Source: Calothrix sp. PCC 7507 (GTDB taxonomy: Bacteria > Cyanobacteriota > Cyanobacteriia > Cyanobacteriales > Nostocaceae). Taken from it: DNA of 64,000 bases. Location of the stretch: contig NC_019682.1 of the NCBI RefSeq assembly GCF_000316575.1, positions 1,982,001-2,046,000 on the forward strand, given 5' to 3'. Each line of letters opens with the position of its first letter. The first letter of the stretch is position 1. A program made the translations under genes and the position numbers. Positions 26,542-36,357 of this stretch are shown piece after piece. The notes under the pieces were generated by a model that searched no databases, was not told where the DNA came from, and saw nothing but the letters and a program-made list of their open reading frames with translations.

Positions 26542-27969
26542 TTATGTGGCAAATGCTGGACGATGCTGAATCCAAGGATTAGCGGCTTCTAGTTGTGCTG
26601 CTAGGCTAATTAGGGTGGCTTCTGCTGCGGGTTTACCAATAAGTTGCACACTAATGGGTAGGCCATCGCTATCAAAACCTACTGGGAGAGCGATCGCTGG
26701 TTGTCCAGTTGCATTAGCTGCAGGACAAGGGGCTACCCAATTAATAATATTTTGAAATGTTTCTTCTGGACTCAAATCAGCCCATTCCCCCACCCGGATG
26801 GGTGAATGCAGATACACTGGTAAGACCAGCACATCTACAGTCTCAAAAAATGCCACAATTTGCCTAGCCGCTATTTGCAATTGAGCCACAGCTTGGACAT
26901 ATTCAGCCACAGAACCTGTACGTGTAAACAGCCAGCGATTCATGGGTTGCAAGACATCAGGCGGAAACCCCGATCCCACTATCCCAGCTTGCCAGACGAC
27001 TTGAAACGGTGCAACTAAGCCGCTGAAATCTGGACATTTTTCTGTAATTTGATGACCGAGTTCTGCTAATAAATTGACTGTTTGCAATACCCCTTGTGTA
27101 CAGTTAGCATCAGCTGTACCCAAGGGAGGAATGCTAGTAGCAAAAGCAATTCGCAAAGTACCGAGTTGGTTCTGAGTGGCGGCGAGAAATGATGGTTCTG
27201 GATCGGGTAACCAGTAAGGATCGCCTGTGGCATAGCCAGACATTGTATCCAAAAGGGCCGCTGCATCAGCCACAGTCCGGGCAATTGGCCCGTTCGTGGA
27301 AATCCCAGCCAAGCGATCGCCTAATGGTGCTTTACTCACCCTTCCCCGTGATGGTTTAATGCCTACTAAACCACAACAAGCCGCAGGGCCGCGAATCGAG
27401 CCACCGCCGTCAGAACCTTGGGCGATCGCACATAATCCTGCAGCCACCGATGATGCAGCACCGCCACTAGAACCGCCGGGAGTATATGCTAAGTTCCACG
27501 GATTTCTGGCTGGGGGAAATCCCGTAGGTTCGCTGTAAGGAAACGAACCAATTTCGGAAGTCGCTGTTTTACCGAGGAGAATAAACCCGGCAGCTTTAAT
27601 CCGCGATACGACTCCATCGTCATATTCAGGAATATTATTTAGACACACCGCACTTCCATAGGTGCAGGGAACGCCTGCGACAGCATTGAGGTCTTTAATG
27701 GAAATGGGTACACCAAAAAATGGTGGTAATTCTGACGCATCTAGTAGTATTTCTGTTTTGGCTTTGGCATCTGCGATCGCCAAATCTGCCGTTACCGTAA
27801 AATAACTGCCCAATTGAGGATTTAATTGTTGAATCCGTTCTAAATATATTTCTACCAACTCTAGGGGAGACACTTCCCGGCGACGGATTAATTGCGCCAA
27901 CTCTAGGGCTGGGGTAAATGCTAAATCAATTTCATTCATAGTCTTGTCGTGTTGTTGATTTAAACCCAA
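26542..27969 (-). CDS. Amidase-signature family hydrolase
   Basis: A 475-residue amidase-signature enzyme (relative of GatA). The Ser-cisSer-Lys triad is visible: Lys in PISIKDLNAV (about residue 91), the cis-Ser in GSDGGGSIRGP and the nucleophilic Ser at the end of that motif, after the Gly/Ser-rich PGGSSGGAASSVAAG. Such enzymes hydrolyse amide bonds; the substrate is not predictable. GatA itself is less likely because no gatB/gatC is nearby and the C-terminal half differs. The homologous part starts at MNEIDLAFTPALEL (residue 11), so the true start may be the ATG at 27939. Confidence 0.85.
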   Translation of the reverse strand: MGLNQQHDKTMNEIDLAFTPALELAQLIRRREVSPLELVEIYLERIQQLNPQLGSYFTVTADLAIADAKAKTEILLDASELPPFFGVPISIKDLNAVAGVPCTYGSAVCLNNIPEYDDGVVSRIKAAGFILLGKTATSEIGSFPYSEPTGFPPARNPWNLAYTPGGSSGGAASSVAAGLCAIAQGSDGGGSIRGPAACCGLVGIKPSRGRVSKAPLGDRLAGISTNGPIARTVADAAALLDTMSGYATGDPYWLPDPEPSFLAATQNQLGTLRIAFATSIPPLGTADANCTQGVLQTVNLLAELGHQITEKCPDFSGLVAPFQVVWQAGIVGSGFPPDVLQPMNRWLFTRTGSVAEYVQAVAQLQIAARQIVAFFETVDVLVLPVYLHSPIRVGEWADLSPEETFQNIINWVAPCPAANATGQPAIALPVGFDSDGLPISVQLIGKPAAEATLISLAAQLEAANPWIQHRPAFAT

Positions 27970-28366
27970 CAGAGTTATCCTGACTTTACTGGAAAATGGC
28001 CGCTCATTTGTCAGAAAATATTTATTCTATGTAAGTAAACAAAAATCAATAAGTTGCTTAGGGAAGATGCTATGTCAGGGAACAGGCTTGAAAATCTCTT
28101 ATACTACAAACGGATAAAAGCTGAACTTTGTCATACTGAGCGTAACGCAGTGAATAGATGTGATTGAGCGCCAAGTTTATATTTTGCGTCAGCCGACACA
28201 ATCAGGCTACCAAGAAGAAATTATCCTACAGCAAGATGCAACCATCGCACCTTTAGCGTTTCCCGACATCCAAATACCATTTGCGGAATTATTTCTGCCT
28301 TAAGCCAAGAATAATTGCGTCATTGCGATCGCACTCTGTAGTCATTGACTGTCAACAGTCGAGCAA
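27970..28366. other. Gap between amidase and map
   Basis: It contains a repeat-like stretch TTTGTCATACTGAGCGTAAC near 28128-28147 and the remnant of a Uma2 gene (28157-28303). A 14-bp palindrome GACTGTCAACAGTC lies at 28348-28361, 6 bp from the map stop codon, but without a T-run. Confidence 0.45.
28157..28303 (+). pseudogene. C-terminal remnant of a Uma2-family gene
   Basis: A start-less frame reads VIERQVYILRQPTQSGYQ and ends in FAELFLP followed by a stop. This is the standard C-terminal end of Uma2 (DUF820) proteins, which have a restriction-endonuclease-like fold. The N-terminal 140 or so residues are missing and the remnant starts inside a dispersed repeat, so repeat insertion or deletion removed the rest. 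Confidence 0.6.
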
Positions 28367-29194
28367 TTAAACTTTTGTGCGATCTGTCAAAATCTCATAA
28401 CCAGTTTCTGTCACTAACACGGTATGCTCAAACTGAGCCGACAGCGAATTATCCATAGTTACAGCTGTCCAACGGTCAGATAATGTCCGTGTGTGTCTAG
28501 AACCAGCGTTCAAAATTGGCTCAATTGCCAACGTCATCCCCGCACGTAATTTTACATTGGGCATTTCCCGCGTACGAAAGTTGAACACGGAAGGTTCTTC
28601 ATGCAAGTTACGACCAACACCGTGTCCTGTGAATTCTTCCACTACAGTAAAACCATTAGCTTTCACATGGTCTTCTATTGCCCCAGCCATATCAAGTAGG
28701 TAAATACCCGCTTTAACTTGCTCAATACCTTTATAGAGGGCTTCTTCAGCTACGCGGATTAATTTAGCAGCTTCTGGTGTCACCTCACCTACGGCAATTG
28801 TAATGCAAGAATCACCGTGAAAACCTTGATAATAAGCTCCCGTATCTACTTTTAATACATCCCCAGTCCGAATCACTTTCTTAGGATTAGGGATACCATG
28901 CACAACTTCATTGTTAATACTGGAACAAATTGAACCAGGAAAACCGTGATATCCCTTAAAGCTAGGTGTTGCATCCATTTCGCGGATGCGTTTTTCTGCA
29001 TAGGTATCTAAATCAGCTGTAGTCATTCCTGGCTGCACCAAACCAGAAATTTCTTTGAGGACTGTTGCCACAATTTTTGCTGCTTGCCGCATAATATCTA
29101 TTTCACGCGGCGATTTGATTTCAATGCCTCGGCGTTGTTTTTTTGAAAATGGTTGCTGAGTAGTTTGAGAAAATAAGTTAGTGAGAATGTTCAT
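28367..29194 (-). CDS. map: Methionine aminopeptidase, type I
   Basis: A 275-residue type I enzyme that removes N-terminal Met from new proteins, using two metal ions. Family segments are [20 protein letters not shown] (with the substrate-site His), [15 protein letters not shown] (two Asp ligands), [15 protein letters not shown] (His ligand) and [10 protein letters not shown] (Glu ligand), with the last Glu in [10 protein letters not shown]. The first 25 residues are an extension beyond the core that starts [15 protein letters not shown], common in one of the several map paralogues of cyanobacteria. Confidence 0.92.
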   Translation of the reverse strand: MNILTNLFSQTTQQPFSKKQRRGIEIKSPREIDIMRQAAKIVATVLKEISGLVQPGMTTADLDTYAEKRIREMDATPSFKGYHGFPGSICSSINNEVVHGIPNPKKVIRTGDVLKVDTGAYYQGFHGDSCITIAVGEVTPEAAKLIRVAEEALYKGIEQVKAGIYLLDMAGAIEDHVKANGFTVVEEFTGHGVGRNLHEEPSVFNFRTREMPNVKLRAGMTLAIEPILNAGSRHTRTLSDRWTAVTMDNSLSAQFEHTVLVTETGYEILTDRTKV

Positions 29195-29332
29195 AGGGGA
29201 TTAAAAAATTATTGGTGCTGAAAGGTTTAAGGTGATTTGCTCGAGGTTAGTTGAGAAATAATATCTTTATTTAAATTAACTTATTTTTAACCTCAAACTA
29301 CTACTTGTGATGATGGATGACTGTTGACTGAT

Positions 29333-29818
29333 TTAATTGTTTACGGCAATCTCTCCAGTCATACCTGCTTCTGTGTGTCCTGGTATGGTACAGTGCAGGG
29401 CGTATTTTCCTGATTTCAGCGGTACAAATACCCATTCTGCCTCAGCGCCTGGTTTCAGTTCCAATTCGTGGATGGCTCCTTTAATTTCCACTTTCCCAGC
29501 TTCGACTTTTTGTGTCCAGATGCCATCGGCAAAGTCTTTCGCGGTGAAATAGTGCTTGAGTTGGCTGGGATTGGTGAGATGAAGAGTGTACCGTTTGCCT
29601 GCTAGAAACTCCAGCTTATTCGGCTCAAACTTGAGTTCGTTAGTAGAATTACCCAAGCTGACTGTAATTTCTTTAGCTGGTTGCTTGAGTAAATCACCAG
29701 ATATATTTGCGGCGATCGCCTGTTTACTATTGATGACACAAAAACATAGCACTAACACCAAGATGATGTACGTACGGTGTATTATTTGCAGCCTACTTGG
29801 GGGAGTGGGAAATTTCAC
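29333..29818 (-). CDS. Secreted cupredoxin-domain copper protein
   Basis: A 161-residue plastocyanin-like protein with a signal peptide or anchor (hydrophobic 16-30, AIAA near 37). A complete type I copper site is visible: His89 (LKHYF), Cys143 and His148 (HCTIPGH), and Met153. Length and strand pattern fit a single cupredoxin fold of about 120 residues. It is not plastocyanin itself, whose binding loop differs, so it is best seen as a periplasmic copper-binding electron carrier or copper-handling protein. No copper-resistance genes adjoin it. Confidence 0.8.
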   Translation of the reverse strand: MKFPTPPSRLQIIHRTYIILVLVLCFCVINSKQAIAANISGDLLKQPAKEITVSLGNSTNELKFEPNKLEFLAGKRYTLHLTNPSQLKHYFTAKDFADGIWTQKVEAGKVEIKGAIHELELKPGAEAEWVFVPLKSGKYALHCTIPGHTEAGMTGEIAVNN

Positions 29819-29867
29819 TATTTTACCTCGCTGTCCTCGCCAATTGTCGGTGAGGTTTTTCTATACT

Positions 29868-29980
29868 TATACCAATTTAATTAATGATTGCGATACATGG
29901 ATTGTCTTGAAGAAGGGCGGGGAAACTCCGCCCCTACGAATGTATCTGTTGTATTCTTTTTGCAAATCGGTATTATAAAA
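29868..29980. mobile_element. Short inverted-repeat element, TTATACCAATTT ends
   Basis: TTATACCAATTT at about 29868 is matched in inverted form by AAATCGGTATTATAA ending near 29979. The interior has the GGGCGGGGAAACTCCGCCCC palindrome. Non-coding. Confidence 0.45.
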
Positions 29981-29994
29981 CTTTAAAAGGCCAT

Positions 29995-30028
29995 AAAAAA
30001 CACAGATAAACTCTTTTACTTATCTGTG
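29995..30028 (-). terminator. Rho-independent terminator of the binding-protein gene
   Basis: On the minus strand CACAGATAA (30028-30020) pairs with TTATCTGTG (30009-30001) and is followed by TTTTTT (30000-29995). It lies 70 bp downstream of the substrate-binding protein gene. Confidence 0.75.
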
Positions 30029-30097
30029 CTGAGTTGAAGTACAAATTTCAAAAAATAAATTGTCGCTTCTCGTTGCAACAAGCTGCCCTAATTGAGG

Positions 30098-31318
30098 CTA
30101 TTTTTGGCTGATTGTAGATGGAGTAATAGCCGCATACTGTTGGGGTGTCAGCACAGCTTCCTGAATATTCACAGGTTTAGGAATCACACCATTTTTATAG
30201 AAGTAATCAGCAACTCGCTGTTGCTCCTTGATTAAAGAAGGAGAAATGCCTCTCAATCCATAGGTGCGACGGCTAATGATCAAGTCCACCACATCGGGTG
30301 GTAGTTTTTGATACTGTACAACTAGTTTGGCGATTTCTTTGGGATTTGCCTGTGCCCAACGCTGGACTTTATCAATTTCCTCAATAACTATCCGCAGCAC
30401 TCCGGGATTATCAATGGCGAATTTCTTCTGCCCAACATAGTATGCACCTGGGGATTCAATCCCTTGGGCGTTCCTCAGAATCCTTACCTTACCCAATTTT
30501 TCCGCCCTAGCTAAATGAGGATCACCCGTTGCCCAAACGGGAATTTTCCCTTCTATAAATGCACTAGCCGCTTCGACGTTAGGTATACTCTGGACTTTAA
30601 TATCCTGATATTTCAAACCCACATCTTCCAAGGCTCTGAGGATGAAATAGTGAGATGCAGAACCTTTTTGGAAGACTACTGTTTTTCCTTTAATATCTTT
30701 GACACTCTTAATTGGAGAATCGGGTGGCACTACCAGCGCACTTCCTTTACCACTTTGTTTAGTTTGTTTTGAACCAACTACATAAACTATCGGCGCACCT
30801 GCAGCTTGGGCAAATATGGGAGGGGTTTCTCCCACGGAACCTAAATCTATTCTGCCAACATTCATGGCTTCCATCAGCTGCGGCCCTTGGGCAAATTGTG
30901 CCCACTCTACTTTGACACCCAAGGGTTCTAAACGTTTTTCTAAGACTCCGGTGATCTTGACTAAATCACCAGCTGTTTGAAACCCGACGCGGATGACATT
31001 GGTTTTAATTCCTGGTGGTTTGTTGGATGCTTGCGCTATTTTAATACCCGATAGTTGAGGTATTGAAGCAGCGAATAGTTTAGATATTGAGTTGTTGGAT
31101 GCTGGATTGATTTTGGCTGCCCAGAGTTGAGATATTTTGGTGCTAGATGTGTCTATGGGAGACAAGTTTGCTGCTTTTTGACTGTCTCCAGAGCAACTGA
31201 CTAATGTGAACGCAGTTCCTAAGGTTAATAATCCCGGTACTAAGAACGTTGTCAAGTGGCGAAAGATTTTGGGATGTTGAGGTTGGACTGTAGTCATAAT
31301 AGGTTTTCTATGATGCAA
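30098..31318 (-). CDS. ABC-type sulfonate/nitrate-like substrate-binding lipoprotein
   Basis: A 406-residue SsuA-like binding protein. The signal peptide ends in the lipobox LVSC (Cys42). The binding domain runs from about residue 100 (NVIRVGFQTAGDLVKI) through MNVGRIDLGSVGETPPIFAQ, the ligand-site segment, and VFQKGSASHYFILRALEDVG. Family members bind aliphatic sulfonates. Residues 45-98 form a Ser/Ala-rich linker not needed for binding. No permease or ATPase gene is nearby, so it must work with a transporter encoded elsewhere. An internal Met at residue 8 is an equally good start. Confidence 0.85.
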   Translation of the reverse strand: MHHRKPIMTTVQPQHPKIFRHLTTFLVPGLLTLGTAFTLVSCSGDSQKAANLSPIDTSSTKISQLWAAKINPASNNSISKLFAASIPQLSGIKIAQASNKPPGIKTNVIRVGFQTAGDLVKITGVLEKRLEPLGVKVEWAQFAQGPQLMEAMNVGRIDLGSVGETPPIFAQAAGAPIVYVVGSKQTKQSGKGSALVVPPDSPIKSVKDIKGKTVVFQKGSASHYFILRALEDVGLKYQDIKVQSIPNVEAASAFIEGKIPVWATGDPHLARAEKLGKVRILRNAQGIESPGAYYVGQKKFAIDNPGVLRIVIEEIDKVQRWAQANPKEIAKLVVQYQKLPPDVVDLIISRRTYGLRGISPSLIKEQQRVADYFYKNGVIPKPVNIQEAVLTPQQYAAITPSTISQK

Positions 31319-31649
31319 TTTGGGTTCATTTTTGTACAGGTCGTGCCATGCAAATCAGCCTTTTGAAATCAGGGGTGATCTTCGTTTCTGCACAGCTTTG
31401 CAAAGTGACTATCGCACCATGCAACTCAAAACTACTGTAAATCTATCGGTAAGCCGTAGTTTATGAATATACGGAGGCTATCATGGACATTCATCCAAAA
31501 TCAAGTCTTGTTTCTGGGGTTATGTAGCTATAAGTTCACTATTTGATAGGTGAAAAAATAATCTGAGACGGAGAACAGCTAAATTTAATTGCTCTGGAAA
31601 GGGCGATCGCGTAAAAATAATAATTAAAGTGCTGTAATTTCTCTTAACA
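31319..31649. other. Gap with a very short ORF and strong ribosome site
   Basis: The main item is a 14-codon ORF at 31483-31527 (MDIHPKSSLVSGVM) with GGAGG at 31473-31477, 5 bp before its ATG. It could be a leader peptide, a mini-protein or the stump of a lost gene. Nothing else is seen. Confidence 0.4.
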
Positions 31650-32909
31650 ATGCCGCTAATGCAGCTTTCCCAAACCCTCTCCTCACAGTCAACACCAGAA
31701 GACAAGTGGGGATATGACTATGATTTGGTTATTGTCGGCGGCGGGATTATTGGATTAACCCTAGCCTCCGCTTTAAAAGACTCTGGATTGAGTGTATTGC
31801 TAATTGAAGCGAAAGTCGCATCAATAGCCGTAGCCAAAGGTCAAGCCTACGCGATTCACATGCTTTCGGCGCTGATTTATCAGGGAATTGGCATTTGGGA
31901 CAAAATGCTGCCTCAAATTGCCAAATATCGCCAAGTGCGGCTTTCTGATGCCGATTATTCTGAAGTGGTGGAATTTGCAGCCACTGATTTAGATACACCA
32001 GAATTAGGGTATGTAGCGGAACACCAAGCCCTATTGCAGCCACTGCAAGAGTTTGTCCAAGGTTGTGCAAATGTAACTTATCTATGCCCAGCGGAAGTAG
32101 TGAATACGCAGTACCAGCAAGATGCTGTCACCATAGATATCAAAATTGCCGACGATATCCAGACAGTCCGCAGCAAATTATTGGTAGCCGCTGATGGAGC
32201 GCGATCGCCTATTCGTCAAGCTGCAGGGATTAAAACCTCTGGCTGGAAATATTGGCAATCATGCATTGTGGTATTTGTCAAGCCAGAAAAATCCCACAAT
32301 GATACCGCCTACGAAAAATTTTGGACTAGTGGGCCATTTGCGATTTTACCCTTACCAGGGAACCGCTGTCGCATCGTCTGGACAGCACCCCACGCAGAAG
32401 CCAAAGCCTTATGTGCTTTGGATGATCAGCAATTTTTGGCAGAACTCACCAGGCGCTATGGCGAACATATGGGTAGGTTGGAATTATTAGGCGATCGCTT
32501 TATTTTTCCAGTGCAACTCATGCAGAGCGATCGCTATGTCCTCCCCCGACTAGCATTAATTGGGGATGCAGCCCACAATTGTCATCCCGTCGGTGGACAA
32601 GGTTTAAATTTGGGGATTCGAGATGCAGCCGCTTTAGCACAAGTTATCCAAAAAGCCACAGCAGCAGGTGAAGATATTGGTAATATTCAAATCCTCAAAC
32701 GCTATGAACGCTGGCGTAAAGTAGAGAACCTGACAATTTTAGGTTTTACTGATTTGTTAGATCGAGTGTTTTCTAATAACTTCTTACCACTTTTGCTAGC
32801 TCGTCGCCTCGGTTTATGGATTATGCGTCGAGTCCCCGTGTTAAAAATCTTTACTCTCAAATTGATGATTGGTTTGAAAGGGCGGACTCCAGAATTAGCG
32901 AAACGGTGA
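31650..32909 (+). CDS. FAD-dependent aromatic hydroxylase, UbiH/Coq6 type
   Basis: A 419-residue flavoprotein monooxygenase. The N-terminal dinucleotide motif is VIVGGGIIGLTLASALKDSG (residues 28-47), the DG motif is AADGARSPIR near 178, and the second FAD motif is LALIGDAAHNCHPVGGQGLN (about 302-321). This set marks the UbiH/UbiF/Coq6 group, which hydroxylates quinone precursors. In cyanobacteria a plastoquinone-related or other aromatic substrate is possible, but not settled. An ATG at residue 4 is another possible start. It is not in an operon with other quinone genes. Confidence 0.85.
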   Translation: MPLMQLSQTLSSQSTPEDKWGYDYDLVIVGGGIIGLTLASALKDSGLSVLLIEAKVASIAVAKGQAYAIHMLSALIYQGIGIWDKMLPQIAKYRQVRLSDADYSEVVEFAATDLDTPELGYVAEHQALLQPLQEFVQGCANVTYLCPAEVVNTQYQQDAVTIDIKIADDIQTVRSKLLVAADGARSPIRQAAGIKTSGWKYWQSCIVVFVKPEKSHNDTAYEKFWTSGPFAILPLPGNRCRIVWTAPHAEAKALCALDDQQFLAELTRRYGEHMGRLELLGDRFIFPVQLMQSDRYVLPRLALIGDAAHNCHPVGGQGLNLGIRDAAALAQVIQKATAAGEDIGNIQILKRYERWRKVENLTILGFTDLLDRVFSNNFLPLLLARRLGLWIMRRVPVLKIFTLKLMIGLKGRTPELAKR

Positions 32910-32952
32910 AAGGGAAATCAGGAGAAAGGAGGCAGGAGTCAGGAGAGTTATA

Positions 32953-33102
32953 TATAGGACTTACGCAAGTGTCATATTTTTTTCGTTTAGGTTGTCAAAA
33001 GTCAACGGTCAAGAGTCCAAAAAACCTTAATTTTTGACCCTTGACTCTTGACTTTTGACCCTTACATCAAAAAATATGTGTGCCAGTTGCGTAAGTCCTG
33101 TA
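32953..33102. mobile_element. Inverted-repeat element, TAGGACTTACGCAA ends
   Basis: TATAGGACTTACGCAAG at the left and TTGCGTAAGTCCTGTA at the right are inverted copies. Inside, GTCAAAAGTCAACGGTCAAG and CTTGACTCTTGACTTTTGAC also pair. Non-coding and about 150 bp. Confidence 0.6.
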
Positions 33103-33176
33103 AATTTTGGGCTGCGTTCTAAAATTGAGATAGTCAAACGTTTTCGTGTAGCCGGAGTTTCTCAAGGTAGGCGAAT

Positions 33177-33815
33177 ATGCGTACTGTAATTACACCTGAA
33201 AGCATCGAGTTGCCACCTGGTACAGTCGTCAGGATGTTGGGATCTTGGCAAGACTATCAAGCACTGAGTGAGCAACTAGGCGATCGCTGCTCACCTCGCA
33301 TTAAATATCGCAGGGGAGAGATTCTGCTAATGACACCGCTACCAGAGCATGGAAGAGATGCGAGTTTGCTGGGGTTGATAGTAATAGCTTTACTTGACTA
33401 CTTAAACCGCATATACGACTCATTTACGCCCATCACCATGAGCTTGCCAGAATTCAGTGGCATTGAGCCTGACTTTTGCTTTTACATTGAAAACTGGAAA
33501 GCAGTAGTAGGTAAAAAGAGAATTAATTGGGAATTTGATCCACCACCTGATTTAGTGATTGAGGTAGACGTTACTAGCTATACCGATATAAATGACTATC
33601 TCCCTTATAAAGTGCCAGAGATTTGGCTGTTAAAGAATAGGCAGCTCTTAGTTTATAGATTACAGGGTGAAAATTACGTAATTACAGAAAGCAGCTACTT
33701 TCCCAACGTTTCCGAAATTGTGCGACAATGCCTGCAAATTGGCACCGAGCAGACAATAAGTCAGGCGATTAGGTGGTTAAGGGGCTTTTTGCGTGGCAGT
33801 GAACCTGCTTTATAG
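33177..33815 (+). CDS. Uma2 family protein (putative endonuclease)
   Basis: A 212-residue Uma2 (DUF820) protein with a PD-(D/E)XK-like fold. The active-site pattern is seen in SGIEPDFCFYI (Pro-Asp) and DLVIEVDVTS (Glu-x-Asp) around residues 98-130, with YKVPEIWLLKNRQLLVYRL following. These proteins are very numerous in cyanobacteria and have no settled role; many neighbours are mobile repeats. The gene begins 75 bp after an inverted-repeat element. Length is normal and it looks intact. Confidence 0.85.
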   Translation: MRTVITPESIELPPGTVVRMLGSWQDYQALSEQLGDRCSPRIKYRRGEILLMTPLPEHGRDASLLGLIVIALLDYLNRIYDSFTPITMSLPEFSGIEPDFCFYIENWKAVVGKKRINWEFDPPPDLVIEVDVTSYTDINDYLPYKVPEIWLLKNRQLLVYRLQGENYVITESSYFPNVSEIVRQCLQIGTEQTISQAIRWLRGFLRGSEPAL

Positions 33816-34092
33816 TCAAAGGGAAATCAGAAGACAGAATTCAGGAGTCAGGAGAATTCTATATTCTGGCTCCTGAATTCTGAATTCCTTTTATCAGAAA
33901 GATTTAATCGGATCAAGTGTGTCCTAAACAGTTACTGGCTAACCAAAATTAAGCAAGCATCTATACATCCTTAAACTGGGGATTCTAATTTTTTTGCAAA
34001 AGAATAAATATTTAACCATAAAAAGTGATTACACTTCCCGCTAGTAGTGCTAAAGTTTCAAGAAATTAATCTGAAATTTTCAGCGGGTATCC

Positions 34093-36288
34093 ATGCTGAA
34101 GCAGCTCAAAAAAAATCCAATTCCCATCATCGCAGGTGCAGGACTATTTGCCTTTCTAGCAGGGGCAATGGTTTCAGCTCCTCAGATTGGAAAATCCTTG
34201 GGGCAATGGCTAAAACATGGCAATAATCAGCCTGAGCAAATATCTGAGGCTACTAAAGCTAAATCAGCCGTTTACCCACTGGTATCACAATCTCTGCCAG
34301 AAAGAGCGGCTAAGTTAGCAGCGATCGCTCAAGATTCTCGTTCCCCAGATCAAAAACGCGCCCGTTATCTGTTAGCTAGTGATTACATTGAAAGAACCCA
34401 AGCGCAAAAAGCCCTGATTTTGCTCACAGGACTGGAAAAAGACTATCCCATCCTCGCGCCTTACATTTTGCTGAAACAGGCGCAAGCAGAGGATATGTTG
34501 GGCGAAGAAGGTAAAGCTTCGGATCTCAGACAACAAGTGCTGAAGCAGTATCCCAAAACAGCAGCCGTAGTTAAAGCCATATATTTGATCGCTCAACCGC
34601 AACTTCAAGATCAAGCGATCGCCCAATTTCCTTCTCATCCCCTAACTTGGGAAATTATCCGGAAGCGGCTGCAAGACAATCCCAATCAGCCGCAATTACA
34701 GTTAATTTTGGCAAAATATGCTACAGATCAACCAGGAATTGTCGGGGTGTTAGATGACCTAGTCAAGCAGCCTAACCTCAAATCTGAAGACTGGGAAATC
34801 ATTGGTGCAGCCTATTGGGCAAACAGTGAATTTGACAAAGCCGCCAAGGCTTACGCCAAAGCACCTAAAACCGCAGAAAACCTCTACCGAAATGGACGCG
34901 GTTTACAGGTGGGAGGCAAAGAACAAGAAAAAGCGATCGCCATCTACAAACAAGTAGTACAGCAATTCCCAGAGTCCACAGAAACTGGCACTGCTCTGTT
35001 ACGTTTGGCTGAATTAGCAAAAACCCGTAAAGATGCTTTACCATATCTTGACCAAATAATCAAGAGTTTTCCTGATATTGCTGGTAAAGCCTTAGTAGAA
35101 AAAGCCAAAATTTTTCAAGGATTAAAAGATACTAAATCAGCAAGCGAGACTTGGCAGTTACTCATAGCTAAATACGGCAATTCTGATGAAGCAGCAGAAT
35201 ACCGTTGGAAAATCGCCCAAGAAAAAGCCAAAGCCAAAGACTACCTCGGTGCATGGCAATGGGCAGAACCAATCACCACCAACAACCCCAACAGCATTTT
35301 GGCTCCTAGAGCAGGTTTTTGGGTAGGTAAATGGGCGACTAGCTTGGGCAAACAACAAGAAGCGAAAACCGCCTATGAGTACGTGTTGAGTCAGTTTCCC
35401 TACTCATACTATGCATGGCGATCGGCGTCAATTTTGGGGCTGAATGTGGGCAACTTTAACACCATTCGCCAAATGAACCCGGAAGTGGTCCCATTTCAAC
35501 GCCCGGTGCCGACTGCTGGTTCTGAGACTTTTAAAGAATTGTATCTGCTAGGTCAAAACCGCGACGCTTGGTTGCAATGGGAGACGGAATTTCAAAACAA
35601 AACTAAACCAACAGTCGCAGAACAATTTACCGAAGGATTAATGCGGCTAGCAAATGGCGAAAACCTCATCGGCATTGACAAAATCTCTAAATTGGAAGAT
35701 CGGGAAATACCAGCTGAACAAGCTCAATATCAAGCCCTCAGCAAACAAAGTATCTACTGGCAAGCCCGTTATCCGTTTCCCTATTTTCAGGAAATTGTTA
35801 AATGGTCTAATGAACGGAAACTTAATCCTTTGTTAGTGACTGCCTTGATGCGCCAAGAATCTCGGTTTGAGGCGAAAATCAAATCCTCTGCCAACGCTAC
35901 TGGTTTAATGCAAATCATCCCAGACACAGCTAAATGGATTGCCCCACAAATCAAGTTGGACAGCAAACAAATTAACCTAGAAAATCCCAATGACAACATC
36001 ATGCTGGGAACTTGGTATTTGGATCATACCCATCAGAAATATAACAATAATTCCTTGCTGGCGATCGCTAGTTATAATGCTGGCCCTGGGAACGTCTCTA
36101 AATGGCTGCAAACCATCTCTACCAAAGATTCAGACGAATTTGTCGAAGAAATCCCCTTTGATGAAACCAAAAATTACGTGCGTCAGGTGCTTGGTAATTA
36201 CTGGAATTATTTAAGGCTTTACAACCCGGAAATTTCCAACATCGTCGGACAATACTCGGCTCAACATCCACAATTACCGACGCAGTAA
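34093..36288 (+). CDS. Soluble lytic murein transglycosylase-like protein
   Basis: A 731-residue protein with an uncleaved N-terminal membrane anchor (about 12-32, PIIAGAGLFAFLAGAMV), a long region of helical TPR-like repeats (about 60-460), and a C-terminal SLT (GH23) domain (about 575-700). The catalytic Glu is residue 589 in MRQESRF, followed by ATGLMQIIPDTAKW and IASYNAGPGNVSKW. It cleaves peptidoglycan glycan strands to 1,6-anhydro ends, acting in the periplasm. Layout matches E. coli Slt70 in principle. It is monocistronic. Confidence 0.9.
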   Translation: MLKQLKKNPIPIIAGAGLFAFLAGAMVSAPQIGKSLGQWLKHGNNQPEQISEATKAKSAVYPLVSQSLPERAAKLAAIAQDSRSPDQKRARYLLASDYIERTQAQKALILLTGLEKDYPILAPYILLKQAQAEDMLGEEGKASDLRQQVLKQYPKTAAVVKAIYLIAQPQLQDQAIAQFPSHPLTWEIIRKRLQDNPNQPQLQLILAKYATDQPGIVGVLDDLVKQPNLKSEDWEIIGAAYWANSEFDKAAKAYAKAPKTAENLYRNGRGLQVGGKEQEKAIAIYKQVVQQFPESTETGTALLRLAELAKTRKDALPYLDQIIKSFPDIAGKALVEKAKIFQGLKDTKSASETWQLLIAKYGNSDEAAEYRWKIAQEKAKAKDYLGAWQWAEPITTNNPNSILAPRAGFWVGKWATSLGKQQEAKTAYEYVLSQFPYSYYAWRSASILGLNVGNFNTIRQMNPEVVPFQRPVPTAGSETFKELYLLGQNRDAWLQWETEFQNKTKPTVAEQFTEGLMRLANGENLIGIDKISKLEDREIPAEQAQYQALSKQSIYWQARYPFPYFQEIVKWSNERKLNPLLVTALMRQESRFEAKIKSSANATGLMQIIPDTAKWIAPQIKLDSKQINLENPNDNIMLGTWYLDHTHQKYNNNSLLAIASYNAGPGNVSKWLQTISTKDSDEFVEEIPFDETKNYVRQVLGNYWNYLRLYNPEISNIVGQYSAQHPQLPTQ

Positions 36289-36357
36289 TTTTGGGGCATT
36301 GGGCATGGGGATATTTTCCCCATCGCCCCATCGATTTATCACCAAGACCAGTAAAAA

